This document shows positions 6,299-14,382 of a stretch of 54,342 bases of DNA, piece after piece. The notes under the pieces were generated by a model that saw only the letters and a list, made by a program, of their open reading frames with translations, did no database searches and had not been told where the DNA came from. The translations under genes were made by a program, and so were the position numbers. Position 1 is the first letter of the stretch, and each line of letters starts with the position of its first letter. The stretch is from Clostridia bacterium (GTDB lineage Bacteria; Bacillota; Clostridia; TANB77; CAG-465), in the NCBI GenBank assembly GCA_017536445.1, contig JAFXHJ010000011.1, positions 1 through 54,342 on the forward strand, in the 5' to 3' direction.

Positions 6299-8794
6299 TT
6301 AGTTCATATCCATAGATATTTGGTTGCTTTCGGCTTCTGGAGTTTCTTCAACATCTTCAGATACAAGTTTTGCTAGGTTAACAACTCTACCGCCTTCAGA
6401 AGTTCTCATTAGTGTAATACCTTGAGTATTTCTTCCAAGAACAGAGATGTCATTTACTTTAATTCTTATTATAACACCAGCAGCTGTAATTAACATTACA
6501 TCATCATTGTCTGTTACAACTTTAACTCCTATAATGTGACCAGTCTTTTCTGTTGTTTTGTATGTAAGAATTCCTTTACCAGCTCTAGATTGAGGTCTGT
6601 ATTCTTCAACTTCAGTTCTCTTACCAAATCCATTTTCAGTAATTGCTAAGATGTAGTTATCTTTTTCGGTTGTTATTGGTTCCATACCTATAACATAGTC
6701 GTCTTTTCCAAGAGTTATACCTTTAACACCCATTGAAGTTCTTCCTACTGGACGAGCTTCTTCTTCGTTGAACCTAATAGATAGACCAGTTCTAGTTACA
6801 AGGATTACATCGCTTGTTCCATCTGTTATTCTTACATCTATTATTTCATCTTCATCTTTTAATGTGATACCTATGATACCAGTCTTACGTATGTTAGAAT
6901 ACTCAGATAATGGAGTTTTCTTAACAAGACCATTCTTAGTAGCCATTAATACATTTAATTTTTCATCAAAATTCTTAACTGGAATAACTGCGGCAATCTT
7001 TTCGTCTTGATCAAGTTGAAGAAGGTTAACTATTGCAGTACCCTTAGCTACTCTTGAAGCTTCTGGTAAATCGTAAGCTTTAAGTTTGAATACTTTACCT
7101 AATGTTGTGAAGAATAAGATGTAGTCATGAGTAGAAGATACGAATAGATGCTCAACAAAGTCATCTTCTCTTGTGCCCATAGCAGTAACACCTTTACCAC
7201 CACGACGTTGACTCTTGTATGCGTCAACTGAAATTCTCTTAACATATCCAAAGTGAGTTATTGTAACAACATTGTCTTCTTGTTTGATGAGGCTTTCTAT
7301 TTCTATTTCGCCTTCGCCGTGAACGATAGTTGTTTTTCTTTCGTCACCATATGTGTTTTTCATTTCAATTAAATCTTCTTTGATTATTTGAAGTACTAAA
7401 GCTTCGCTTTCAAGTATTTCTTTTAAGTGCTTGATAGTCTCAAGTAATGCTTGGTATTCGCTTTCGATTTTATCTCTAGATAATCCTGTTAAAGCTTTTA
7501 ATCTCATATCTAGAATAGCTTGAGCTTGTATTTCAGATAAACCGAATCTTTCCATTAATGTGGCTCTAGCTTCGGCATCATCTTTAGCCCCTTTGATTAT
7601 TTGAATTATTTCATCAATATGATCGATGGCTATTCTTAAACCTTCTAATATGTGAAGTCTAGCTTCTGCTTTAGCAAGATCATATCTAGTTCTTCTTATA
7701 ATGATATCTTTTCTGTGTTCAACATAATGATAAAGAATTTCTTTTAATGTTAATATTTTTGGTTCGTTATTAACAAGAGCAAGCATTATCATACTTTGAG
7801 TTGTTTGAAGTTCTGTATGTTTAAATAACATATTAAGAACTACATTTGGATTTGCATCTTTCTTAAGGTCAATAACAACTTTAACACCTTCACGATCTGA
7901 GAAGTCGTGTATATCTGAAATACCTTCTAGTACTTTGTCATTAACAAGTTTAGCTATGTTAGAACATAAAGCAGCTTTGTTAACTTTATAAGGTACTTCT
8001 GTAATAACTATGTGGAATCTTCCTTTAGCATCTTCTTCAATTTCTGCTTTTGCTCTTAAGCAAACTTTTCCACGACCTGTTTTGTATGCAGATTTCATAC
8101 CTTCATGTCCAACTATAATACCGCCTGTCGGGAAGTCTGGGCCTTTGATATATTCCATAAGTTCTTCGTCAGTTATATCTGGATTATCTATCATAGCACA
8201 AGTTCCGTTTACAACTTCAGTTAAGTTGTGAGGTGGAATATTAGATGCCATACCAACTGCGATACCATAAGAACCATTTACAAGTAAGTTTGGTATTTTA
8301 GCTGGTAGAACTGTTGGTTCCATAAGTCTGTCGTCATAGTTTGGTGCATAGTCTACAGTTTCTTTATCTATATCTGTAAGCATTTCTACAGCAATCTTGT
8401 GTAGTTTTGCTTCTGTATATCTCATTGCGGCTGGTGGATCGTTATCTATAGATCCGAAGTTACCATGTCCATTAACTAGTGGATAACGCAAAGAGAAGTC
8501 CTGTGCAAGTCTAACAAGTGCATCATAAACAGCAGCATCACCATGTGGGTGGTAGTTACCTAAAACGTCACCAACTATACCAGCACATTTTCTATATGGT
8601 TTTTCTGGCCATAAAGCAAGTTCACTCATTACATATAAGATTCTTCTATGAACTGGTTTTAAACCATCACGAACATCTGGAAGTGCACGAGCCACGATAA
8701 CGCTCATTGCGTAATCTATGTAAGAACGTTTCATTTCGTCTTCTATTTTTACAGGAACAATATTTCCTCCGTTTAGCAAATTATTTTCTTCCAT
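6299..8794 (-). CDS. gyrA: DNA gyrase subunit A
   Basis: A full-length, 831-residue GyrA, the DNA cleavage and religation subunit of gyrase. The N-terminal winged-helix/tower region contains [18 protein letters not shown] and the catalytic Tyr126 (AMRYTEAK). The C-terminal pinwheel domain carries the GyrA box QRRGGKG, which separates gyrase from topoisomerase IV. The quinolone-resistance region has Ala at residue 87, the position equivalent to E. coli Ser83, while the acidic residue equivalent to Asp87 is kept (D91). The gene stands alone, without gyrB, under its own promoter. The start is supported by a GGAGGG site just upstream (reverse strand). Confidence 0.97.
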   Translation of the reverse strand: MEENNLLNGGNIVPVKIEDEMKRSYIDYAMSVIVARALPDVRDGLKPVHRRILYVMSELALWPEKPYRKCAGIVGDVLGNYHPHGDAAVYDALVRLAQDFSLRYPLVNGHGNFGSIDNDPPAAMRYTEAKLHKIAVEMLTDIDKETVDYAPNYDDRLMEPTVLPAKIPNLLVNGSYGIAVGMASNIPPHNLTEVVNGTCAMIDNPDITDEELMEYIKGPDFPTGGIIVGHEGMKSAYKTGRGKVCLRAKAEIEEDAKGRFHIVITEVPYKVNKAALCSNIAKLVNDKVLEGISDIHDFSDREGVKVVIDLKKDANPNVVLNMLFKHTELQTTQSMIMLALVNNEPKILTLKEILYHYVEHRKDIIIRRTRYDLAKAEARLHILEGLRIAIDHIDEIIQIIKGAKDDAEARATLMERFGLSEIQAQAILDMRLKALTGLSRDKIESEYQALLETIKHLKEILESEALVLQIIKEDLIEMKNTYGDERKTTIVHGEGEIEIESLIKQEDNVVTITHFGYVKRISVDAYKSQRRGGKGVTAMGTREDDFVEHLFVSSTHDYILFFTTLGKVFKLKAYDLPEASRVAKGTAIVNLLQLDQDEKIAAVIPVKNFDEKLNVLMATKNGLVKKTPLSEYSNIRKTGIIGITLKDEDEIIDVRITDGTSDVILVTRTGLSIRFNEEEARPVGRTSMGVKGITLGKDDYVIGMEPITTEKDNYILAITENGFGKRTEVEEYRPQSRAGKGILTYKTTEKTGHIIGVKVVTDNDDVMLITAAGVIIRIKVNDISVLGRNTQGITLMRTSEGGRVVNLAKLVSEDVEETPEAESNQISMDMN

Positions 8795-8818
8795 AATACC
8801 CTCCTATTGCTACTCGTT

Positions 8819-8847
8819 ATTATATATGAAAAATGTCTAAATTGCAA
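8819..8847 (-). promoter_or_regulatory. gyrA promoter
   Basis: On the reverse strand, TTGCAA (8847-8842) and TATAAT (8824-8819) are separated by 17 bases, directly upstream of the gyrA ribosome binding site. Confidence 0.7.
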
Positions 8848-8857
8848 CTAAAAAGGG

Positions 8858-8885
8858 TTGAAAAAAGGACAAATTATGATATAAT
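8858..8885 (+). promoter_or_regulatory. Promoter of the J-domain gene
   Basis: TTGAAA (8858-8863), a 16-base spacer and TATAAT (8880-8885) face away from the gyrA promoter. The two -35 elements are only about ten bases apart. Confidence 0.65.
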
Positions 8886-8929
8886 AAGCTTGCAATAAAC
8901 GTAGCAATAAATATAGAAGAGAGGTAGCT

Positions 8930-9871
8930 ATGAAACCAAAGGATTATTATGCTTTACTAGGCGTACATAAACGCTCAAGTAAAGAAGAAATAAAACAGAA
9001 TTACAGAAAACTAGCTAAGAAATATCATCCTGATGCCAATGTAGGTAGACCTGAAATGGAAGAAATATTTAAAGATCTAACAGTTGGCTATGATATTCTT
9101 ATGGATAAAGATAAAAAGAAAAAATATGATAGACAAGTTGTAAGGTACAACTATGGAGCGCCTCCGAAAGTAGAGAAAAACAAAACAAAAACCAAGAAGT
9201 ATGGAGTTAAGAATGAAAATGCAGCAAATGAGTTTGTTTCTACTATACTTGGATTTGGTAAGGATGCAACTGAAACATTAAAAACAAAGGCGAGTGAATT
9301 TAAAGTAAATATTACTTCTAAGAAGATTGCTAAAAAGGGCGATAATATAGAAGCTATACTAGAAATTGCTTTGATAGAAGGACTGTTTGGAGCAGAAAAG
9401 AAAGTATCATTAAAAGCGGCTGGGGGCAAAGTAAATACATATACAGTACAAGTTCCGAAAGGAATAAAAGATGGAGAGAAGATAAGGCTCGCAGCACTTG
9501 GAAAACCGGGTAAAAATGGCGGGAAAAATGGAGATTTAATAATTACAGTAAAAGTTAAAGAGCAAGCAGATATTAAACTAGATAAACTAGATATTCTTTC
9601 TAAGATTAATTTATCTTATGCGCAAGCTATTGTTGGAGACAGAGTAAGAATAAAAATGTTTGGTGAAAGCATAGAAGTTACTGTGCCTGCTAATACTAAA
9701 GAAGGGGATAAGATTATAGTCGATGGTAAGGGCTACACAACTAGTGATGGAATAAGAGGAAAACTTATCCTTGAAGCAGCACTTACAGCCCCTACAACGA
9801 TTACAGATAAGGAAAGAAAAATTTATGAGCAACTTCTTAAGGTTGAGAAACAACAAACTAAAAATAAATAA
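8930..9871 (+). CDS. DnaJ-like co-chaperone, CbpA type (no zinc finger)
   Basis: A 313-residue class B Hsp40 co-chaperone that would stimulate DnaK. The J domain (about 3-68) has KDYYALLGVHKRSSKEEIKQ, the HPD motif in KKYHPDAN and KKKKYDRQV. A Lys-rich linker follows (about 80-135). Two C-terminal substrate-binding domains begin near 140 (VPKGIKDGEKIRLAALGKPG and VPANTKEGDKIIVDGKGY). There is no CxxCxGxG zinc-finger region, so it is not classical DnaJ, and no dnaK or grpE is nearby. An AGAGG site lies 5 bases before the ATG. The gene could also be a nucleoid-associated CbpA-like protein. Confidence 0.88.
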   Translation: MKPKDYYALLGVHKRSSKEEIKQNYRKLAKKYHPDANVGRPEMEEIFKDLTVGYDILMDKDKKKKYDRQVVRYNYGAPPKVEKNKTKTKKYGVKNENAANEFVSTILGFGKDATETLKTKASEFKVNITSKKIAKKGDNIEAILEIALIEGLFGAEKKVSLKAAGGKVNTYTVQVPKGIKDGEKIRLAALGKPGKNGGKNGDLIITVKVKEQADIKLDKLDILSKINLSYAQAIVGDRVRIKMFGESIEVTVPANTKEGDKIIVDGKGYTTSDGIRGKLILEAALTAPTTITDKERKIYEQLLKVEKQQTKNK

Positions 9872-9882
9872 TGTATAAAGGA

Positions 9883-9929
9883 AAAATAACAAGGTTTTTA
9901 CCGCTTATGGCTAAATACTTGTTATTTTT
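9883..9929. terminator. Bidirectional terminator after the J-domain gene
   Basis: AAAATAACAAG (9883-9893) pairs with CTTGTTATTTT (9918-9928) across a 24-base loop, followed by T residues. The reverse-strand orphan's last codons overlap the right arm. Confidence 0.7.
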
Positions 9930-10444
9930 CTTTTTATTGCTAAAAAATATTCTTTTAATGTTTGCAATATGTTTTTTATATTTAATTCATGTTTGGTTTC
10001 TATCGCGGGTAAATTGCTATTTGCAACATCTTCGTATCTTTCCATAAAAGAGGATAATAAATCTTCTTTAATATTTAAAGTAAAACTCATCATATCTTCT
10101 TTTTCTATATCTTGTTCAACACAGAAAGAAAATGTGATTTTATCATAGTGTTTTAAGTCTAAAAGAACACAATAATTTTCGCCAATGCATTTGGTGCATT
10201 TGGCAAGTTTTGTTTTGTGAATGGTATTTTTGTCGTCGTTAAAGAAATATTTGATGTATAAGTTGTTTTCATATTGTTCATAACATATATTGTCAATAAG
10301 TTCGCCGTGATAACGTAAAACAACAGAGTTATTTTTAGATATGTTTCCAAATATGGTAAATATATTGTTTTCAATAGCTTTTTTAAATGCGCCTTTTTCG
10401 TAACCTATAGTGCAAATACAAGAATTATTCACATTTTCGTTCAT
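9911..10444 (-). CDS. Hypothetical protein, 177 residues
   Basis: Not recognised. The start at 10444 (MNENVNNSCICTIGYEKG) is chosen because GAGGTG lies 7 bases upstream; an in-frame ATG at 10507 has no ribosome binding site and lies upstream of the promoter. The protein is soluble, with a CTKC pair near the middle (KLAKCTKCIGENYC) and a predicted helical, basic C-terminus (LKEYFLAIKRKITSI). Composition resembles the local AT-rich background. It is monocistronic with its own promoter. Confidence 0.6.
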   Translation of the reverse strand: MNENVNNSCICTIGYEKGAFKKAIENNIFTIFGNISKNNSVVLRYHGELIDNICYEQYENNLYIKYFFNDDKNTIHKTKLAKCTKCIGENYCVLLDLKHYDKITFSFCVEQDIEKEDMMSFTLNIKEDLLSSFMERYEDVANSNLPAIETKHELNIKNILQTLKEYFLAIKRKITSI

Positions 10445-10475
10445 AAAATCACCTCGAATTACATTGTTTGACACC

Positions 10476-10504
10476 ATTTTACAGTAGCATATGTTGTGAT
10501 GCAA
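10476..10504 (-). promoter_or_regulatory. Promoter of the 9911-10444 gene
   Basis: On the reverse strand, TTGCAT (10504-10499) and TAAAAT (10481-10476) are separated by 17 bases. Confidence 0.55.
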
Positions 10505-10612
10505 CAAAATGTGTAAAACTAGACAAAACGGTATAAAAGTAGTGCTTGTTTGACAGGAAACTACAAAAAAACAAAAATATTTAACGATAGATATACAAAT
10601 AGAATAAAAATG

Positions 10613-10641
10613 TTGCTAAAAAAAACACTTTGTGATATGAT
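10613..10641 (+). promoter_or_regulatory. Promoter of the VanW/transglutaminase operon
   Basis: TTGCTA (10613-10618), a 17-base spacer and TATGAT (10636-10641), followed by AGGAGG at 10665-10670. Confidence 0.55.
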
Positions 10642-10678
10642 AAACGAGTAAATATGTCATAATTAGGAGGAATGGATT

Positions 10679-12496
10679 TTGGGGAAGAAAAATAAGGGTA
10701 TAGATTCGCCAGAACAAAGCAAAGAAGAAGTAATAAAAGAAGTAAAAGAAGTAGCAGTAAGCGAAGAAAATAAAGAAGTAATTGAGTCTGCGAATGAAAG
10801 TAATGCAGAAGTGGTTGAACCTAAAATGGAAATAAAGGTAGAAACTAAGAAAGAAAAGAAAAAAAGGGATGCTAAAATAGTGGATGAAAGCAAATCAAAA
10901 TTAGCAGGCTTAAACAAAGGATTAGCAATTGCAGGAATTGTTGCAGCAGTTATAGCCATATGTTTAGTTGCTTTTGCATTAACTAACAAGTTAAATGATA
11001 AGGTGTATTCTAATATCTATTTAGATGGAGTAGATATGTCTGGAAAGACTAGAGAAGAGGTTTCTTCATATATAGATGAATATATGAAAAAAGTTGCAGA
11101 AAAACAAGTTTCAATAAAAAACGGAGAAAAAGAATTGATAACTGTAACAGCAGACTCTATAGATTTAATGTTAGATAAAAATACAATGCTAACAAAAGTT
11201 ATGGCCTATGGTAGAGATAAGAATAAAAATATAATAACTAATAATCTGGATATAGTGAAGGCATATTTCGAAAAACAAAATGTAGAGTTGGAATGCTATT
11301 ATACAGAAAACAAACTTACGAATGTTGCTTCTGAAGCAATATTAGAAGTTGATGAGAGAGTAAAAGATGATACGTATACTTTAGATAAAGATTCAAATAC
11401 CCTAGTAATAACAAAGGGAACTAACGGAAAGGCTATTATAGCTACAGAATTCAAGTCTGAACTATTAGAAACGCTATTGGATGAATCGGCAACAGTTTAT
11501 GAAATTAAATTAGAAGATGCTGTGCGCAAAGAACTTGATGTTGATGTTGTATTTGCAGACATTCATAAAGATGCGAAAGATGCATATGTTGATGAAACTG
11601 TGAAACCGGCAATATATTATAAACACGAGTTTGGAACGACTTTTGATAAAGAGGATTTAAGAAAAGTATTAGCAAAAGAAGAAAACAAAGCGGAAGGCAA
11701 AGTAATTAAATATAAATTAACAACTACACAACCTAAAGTAACGATACAAGAATTAACTAAAACATTATATAAAGATAAGCTTGGAAGCTATACTTCAGAT
11801 TTCTCTAATTCAGATGCAAATAGAGCAAGCAATGTAAAATTAGCTGCTAAAATGTTAAATGGCACGATTGTTATGCCAGGCGAAACATTCTCATTTAATA
11901 AAACAATGGGAGATTGTGGGTTAGCATCTAGAGGATTTAAATCTGCAGCCGTTTTCAAGAATGGAAAAGTTGTAAAGGAAATAGGTGGTGGGGTTTGTCA
12001 ATTATCATCATCGCTATATGTAGCAACTTTATATGCTAATTTGGGGATAGTAGCAAGAAGTCAACACGCATTGCCAGTTGGTTATGTACCAGTAAGTTTA
12101 GATGCAACAGTATACTATCCATACACAGATTTTAAATTTAAGAATACAAGAAACTATCCAGTAAAAATTTCTGCAACAACGACAACAAATAGAAGATTAG
12201 TTGTAACAATATATGGAACAAAAGAAGATGTAGAATATAACGTAAAACTGACTTCTTGGGTAACAGAATGGATATCACCTAAAGTACAAAAGCAAAATGA
12301 TAGTAGCATATTAGAAGGAAAAACAAAAACAATACAAAAAGGAGCTAATGGATATAAATCAGTGGCATACAAAACGGTAAGCTTAAATGGAAAAGTTATA
12401 TCTAAAACTAAACTATCATCTGATAGTTATGGAGCAACACCAACTATAATTGCGGTTGGAACAAAAAAACAACAAGTAGAGATATATAAAGATTAA
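10679..12496 (+). CDS. Membrane-anchored VanW/G5-domain protein
   Basis: A 605-residue envelope protein. Translation starts at TTG 10679, 8 bases after GGAGG; the nearer ATG at 10672 is out of frame and stops after seven codons. Residues 1-78 are a highly charged Lys/Glu cytoplasmic tail, about 80-102 a transmembrane helix (GLAIAGIVAAVIAICLVAFA), and about 110-370 resemble the peptidoglycan-binding-like repeats usual upstream of VanW domains. The VanW domain (about 380-500) contains MPGETFSFNKTMG, GGGVCQLSSSLYVA and SQHALPVGYVP. The end (about 535-600) looks like a G5 domain (SLNGKVISKTKLSSDSYGAT). VanW domains are linked to cell-wall contexts but their activity is unproven. The gene is not by itself evidence for glycopeptide resistance: no vanHAX genes are present. 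A transglutaminase-like gene follows after 11 bases. Confidence 0.88.
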   Translation: MGKKNKGIDSPEQSKEEVIKEVKEVAVSEENKEVIESANESNAEVVEPKMEIKVETKKEKKKRDAKIVDESKSKLAGLNKGLAIAGIVAAVIAICLVAFALTNKLNDKVYSNIYLDGVDMSGKTREEVSSYIDEYMKKVAEKQVSIKNGEKELITVTADSIDLMLDKNTMLTKVMAYGRDKNKNIITNNLDIVKAYFEKQNVELECYYTENKLTNVASEAILEVDERVKDDTYTLDKDSNTLVITKGTNGKAIIATEFKSELLETLLDESATVYEIKLEDAVRKELDVDVVFADIHKDAKDAYVDETVKPAIYYKHEFGTTFDKEDLRKVLAKEENKAEGKVIKYKLTTTQPKVTIQELTKTLYKDKLGSYTSDFSNSDANRASNVKLAAKMLNGTIVMPGETFSFNKTMGDCGLASRGFKSAAVFKNGKVVKEIGGGVCQLSSSLYVATLYANLGIVARSQHALPVGYVPVSLDATVYYPYTDFKFKNTRNYPVKISATTTTNRRLVVTIYGTKEDVEYNVKLTSWVTEWISPKVQKQNDSSILEGKTKTIQKGANGYKSVAYKTVSLNGKVISKTKLSSDSYGATPTIIAVGTKKQQVEIYKD

Positions 12497-12507
12497 AAGA
12501 GGTACTT

Positions 12508-13650
12508 ATGAAAAAATCTTATGTAAATATTTGGTTTCTAATAATAATAGTAATTGCATGCGGATTTTTTATAAAGAATTTATTTGATAAATTCCATATA
12601 GATAAGGAACTGCTAAAATCAGAAGAATACACATCGTTATATTATTATAACCAATTAACTGAGGAACAAAAAATTCAATACGTAAAAATAGATCAAGGAA
12701 TACAAGAATTAGAACAAGGGATACATTTTGGTTTTGTAAAAAACGCAGAAGTAAAATCTGATGTTATAATAGTTTTGGCGGCAATATATAACGACAGACC
12801 TGAATATTATTATTTGCCGCAAGATTATAACGTAAAAAGTATAAAGTTAGGACCTGTCGAATATACAATTTTAAAACTTAATTACACTGTGAGAGATAAA
12901 AAAGAAAGAGAAATGAAAGATTTAGAATTAGACCAAATTGTAGAACAAATAGTTTATGATGCTACACATGATCAAATGACAGATTATGAAAAAGAATTAG
13001 CATTACACGATGCACTGGTCAAAAAAGTAAACTATTTTGAATTTGAAAATATTGAAAAAATACCTGTAGAGAAACATACCGCATACGAAGCGTTGGTAAA
13101 TAATTCGGCTGTGTGTGATGGAATATCTAAAGCTTATCAGCTTCTTCTAAAAAAAGCGGGCATATATTCAATAATGGTAACAGGAAAAATAGGAGAAATA
13201 GCTCACGCTTGGAATATTGTTAAGGTGGACGGAGAATATTATCATGTAGATCCTACGTCAAACGCAATAGAGGTAAATGGCCGTAGACAAGTTATGCATA
13301 GATATTTTAATTTATCAGATAAAGAATTTAAGAAAACACATACGATAGATAAAGAGTTTCCAATAATGGCATGTGAAAGTACAAAATACGATTATTATAC
13401 ATATAATAATTTTGAAGTAAAATATACAGAAAGTTTAAGAAGTAAACTTATAAAAATAATAAATAAGCAATTAAAGAATGATGTGATAGAATTTAGACTA
13501 GATAAATTATATTCGACACAAACATTATTAGAAGAATTATATTATATTAATTTTAATAAGTGGGAAGATACACATCAATCTAGCGTCGCCTATCATAAGA
13601 TAGATAATATTTATGTGTTTGAAAATAAAAATACAAAAAGATTGAGCTAA
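12508..13650 (+). CDS. Membrane-anchored transglutaminase-like protein
   Basis: A 380-residue protein with an N-terminal membrane anchor (about 7-24) and an extracytoplasmic transglutaminase-like domain. The Cys-His-Asp triad is visible: C203 in NNSAVCDGISKAYQ, H233 in IAHAWNIV and D248 in YHVDPTSN. This fold in bacteria includes peptidases and crosslinking enzymes, often associated with the cell wall; the reaction here is unknown. It is probably cotranscribed with the VanW gene (11-base gap, AGAGG site), which suggests shared work on envelope proteins or peptidoglycan. The C-terminal 100 residues after YFNLSDKEFKKTH match nothing I recognise. Confidence 0.85.
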   Translation: MKKSYVNIWFLIIIVIACGFFIKNLFDKFHIDKELLKSEEYTSLYYYNQLTEEQKIQYVKIDQGIQELEQGIHFGFVKNAEVKSDVIIVLAAIYNDRPEYYYLPQDYNVKSIKLGPVEYTILKLNYTVRDKKEREMKDLELDQIVEQIVYDATHDQMTDYEKELALHDALVKKVNYFEFENIEKIPVEKHTAYEALVNNSAVCDGISKAYQLLLKKAGIYSIMVTGKIGEIAHAWNIVKVDGEYYHVDPTSNAIEVNGRRQVMHRYFNLSDKEFKKTHTIDKEFPIMACESTKYDYYTYNNFEVKYTESLRSKLIKIINKQLKNDVIEFRLDKLYSTQTLLEELYYINFNKWEDTHQSSVAYHKIDNIYVFENKNTKRLS

Positions 13651-13671
13651 TAACGAATAAAACTTTATAAT
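13642..13671 (+). promoter_or_regulatory. Candidate promoter giving a very short leader
   Basis: TTGAGC (13642-13647), an 18-base spacer and TATAAT (13666-13671). Initiation would fall near 13678, about 12 bases before the ATG at 13690. Confidence 0.45.
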
Positions 13672-13689
13672 GTAATCATAAAATTTAAT

Positions 13690-14331
13690 ATGAAACACAA
13701 TTTAGATGGGTGGTCTGATGACCGCCCTTATTATATGATTTATCAAGATAAATATGCCTTAAAAAATATATACGCGCAATTAAATATAGATCCCCCGGAC
13801 GTTGGACTAGTATCGTACATAGGTGCTAATACTAAAAGACGAACGAGGGATTATTCTATGCATGCAGACTATGGGAAAAGTAATGAGACAAATCACGGAA
13901 AAGAAAATCATGATGGATACAAAGAAAAAAGAAGAGACAAAAGAGGAAAGCTGGGAGCGTCATATATAGATGCTGATGAGTCAAGTATAATAAGAGAATA
14001 TGCTAACATACAAGATATTAAAGAGATGAACAATATGTTGTTTTATAGAAAAATACTTAGAGGAATAATTAAATATTGTGGAGCTAAAGATAAACATCCA
14101 ATATGTTATATAAAATCTAAAATAGAACTTTACGAAGAATATAATAAAGAAGAGGAAGACATATTTGTTAAAATGAAAAATGATTGTATATGGCTAAAGA
14201 AAAACAATATGCAAACTAGTGCGGCTAATATGGCAAAAATAATGGGTGAAGTGTGTCTGGTAGGGTATGTAATAGAAGAGGCGAGCGCAGATAGACCAAG
14301 AATAATAAAAGCGTTAGTCATATACACATAA
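13690..14331 (+). CDS. Hypothetical protein, 213 residues, no ribosome binding site
   Basis: Not recognised. No Shine-Dalgarno sequence precedes the ATG at 13690, and a candidate promoter would leave only about 12 bases of leader, so translation may be near-leaderless or the start may be further in. The N-terminal third is polar and rich in charged and Asn/His residues (KSNETNHGKENHDGYKEK). The C-terminal part looks folded, with a helix around residues 150-180 and the end MGEVCLVGYVIEEASADRP. There is no signal peptide or transmembrane segment. It lies between the transglutaminase-like gene and the Mur ligase on the same strand. Codon use resembles its neighbours. Confidence 0.55.
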   Translation: MKHNLDGWSDDRPYYMIYQDKYALKNIYAQLNIDPPDVGLVSYIGANTKRRTRDYSMHADYGKSNETNHGKENHDGYKEKRRDKRGKLGASYIDADESSIIREYANIQDIKEMNNMLFYRKILRGIIKYCGAKDKHPICYIKSKIELYEEYNKEEEDIFVKMKNDCIWLKKNNMQTSAANMAKIMGEVCLVGYVIEEASADRPRIIKALVIYT

Positions 14332-14334
14332 TTA

Positions 14335-14363
14335 TTTACAATAATAAACTAGAATGGTATAAT
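14335..14363 (+). promoter_or_regulatory. Extended -10 promoter of the Mur ligase gene
   Basis: TTTACA (14335-14340), a 17-base spacer and TATAAT (14358-14363) preceded by TGG. Directly downstream, the perfect palindrome CCGTTAACGG (14365-14374) overlaps the first two bases of the GGAGG ribosome binding site. Confidence 0.65.
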
Positions 14364-14382
14364 ACCGTTAACGGAGGTTACT

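Noticed and set aside
10672-10695. ATG at 10672 as the start of the VanW gene
   Set aside because: That frame stops after seven codons. The TTG at 10679 is in frame and well spaced from AGGAGG.
10679-12496. VanW as evidence of vancomycin resistance
   Set aside because: VanW domains are widespread in Firmicutes, and no vanH, vanA/B, vanX or vanR/S set is present here.
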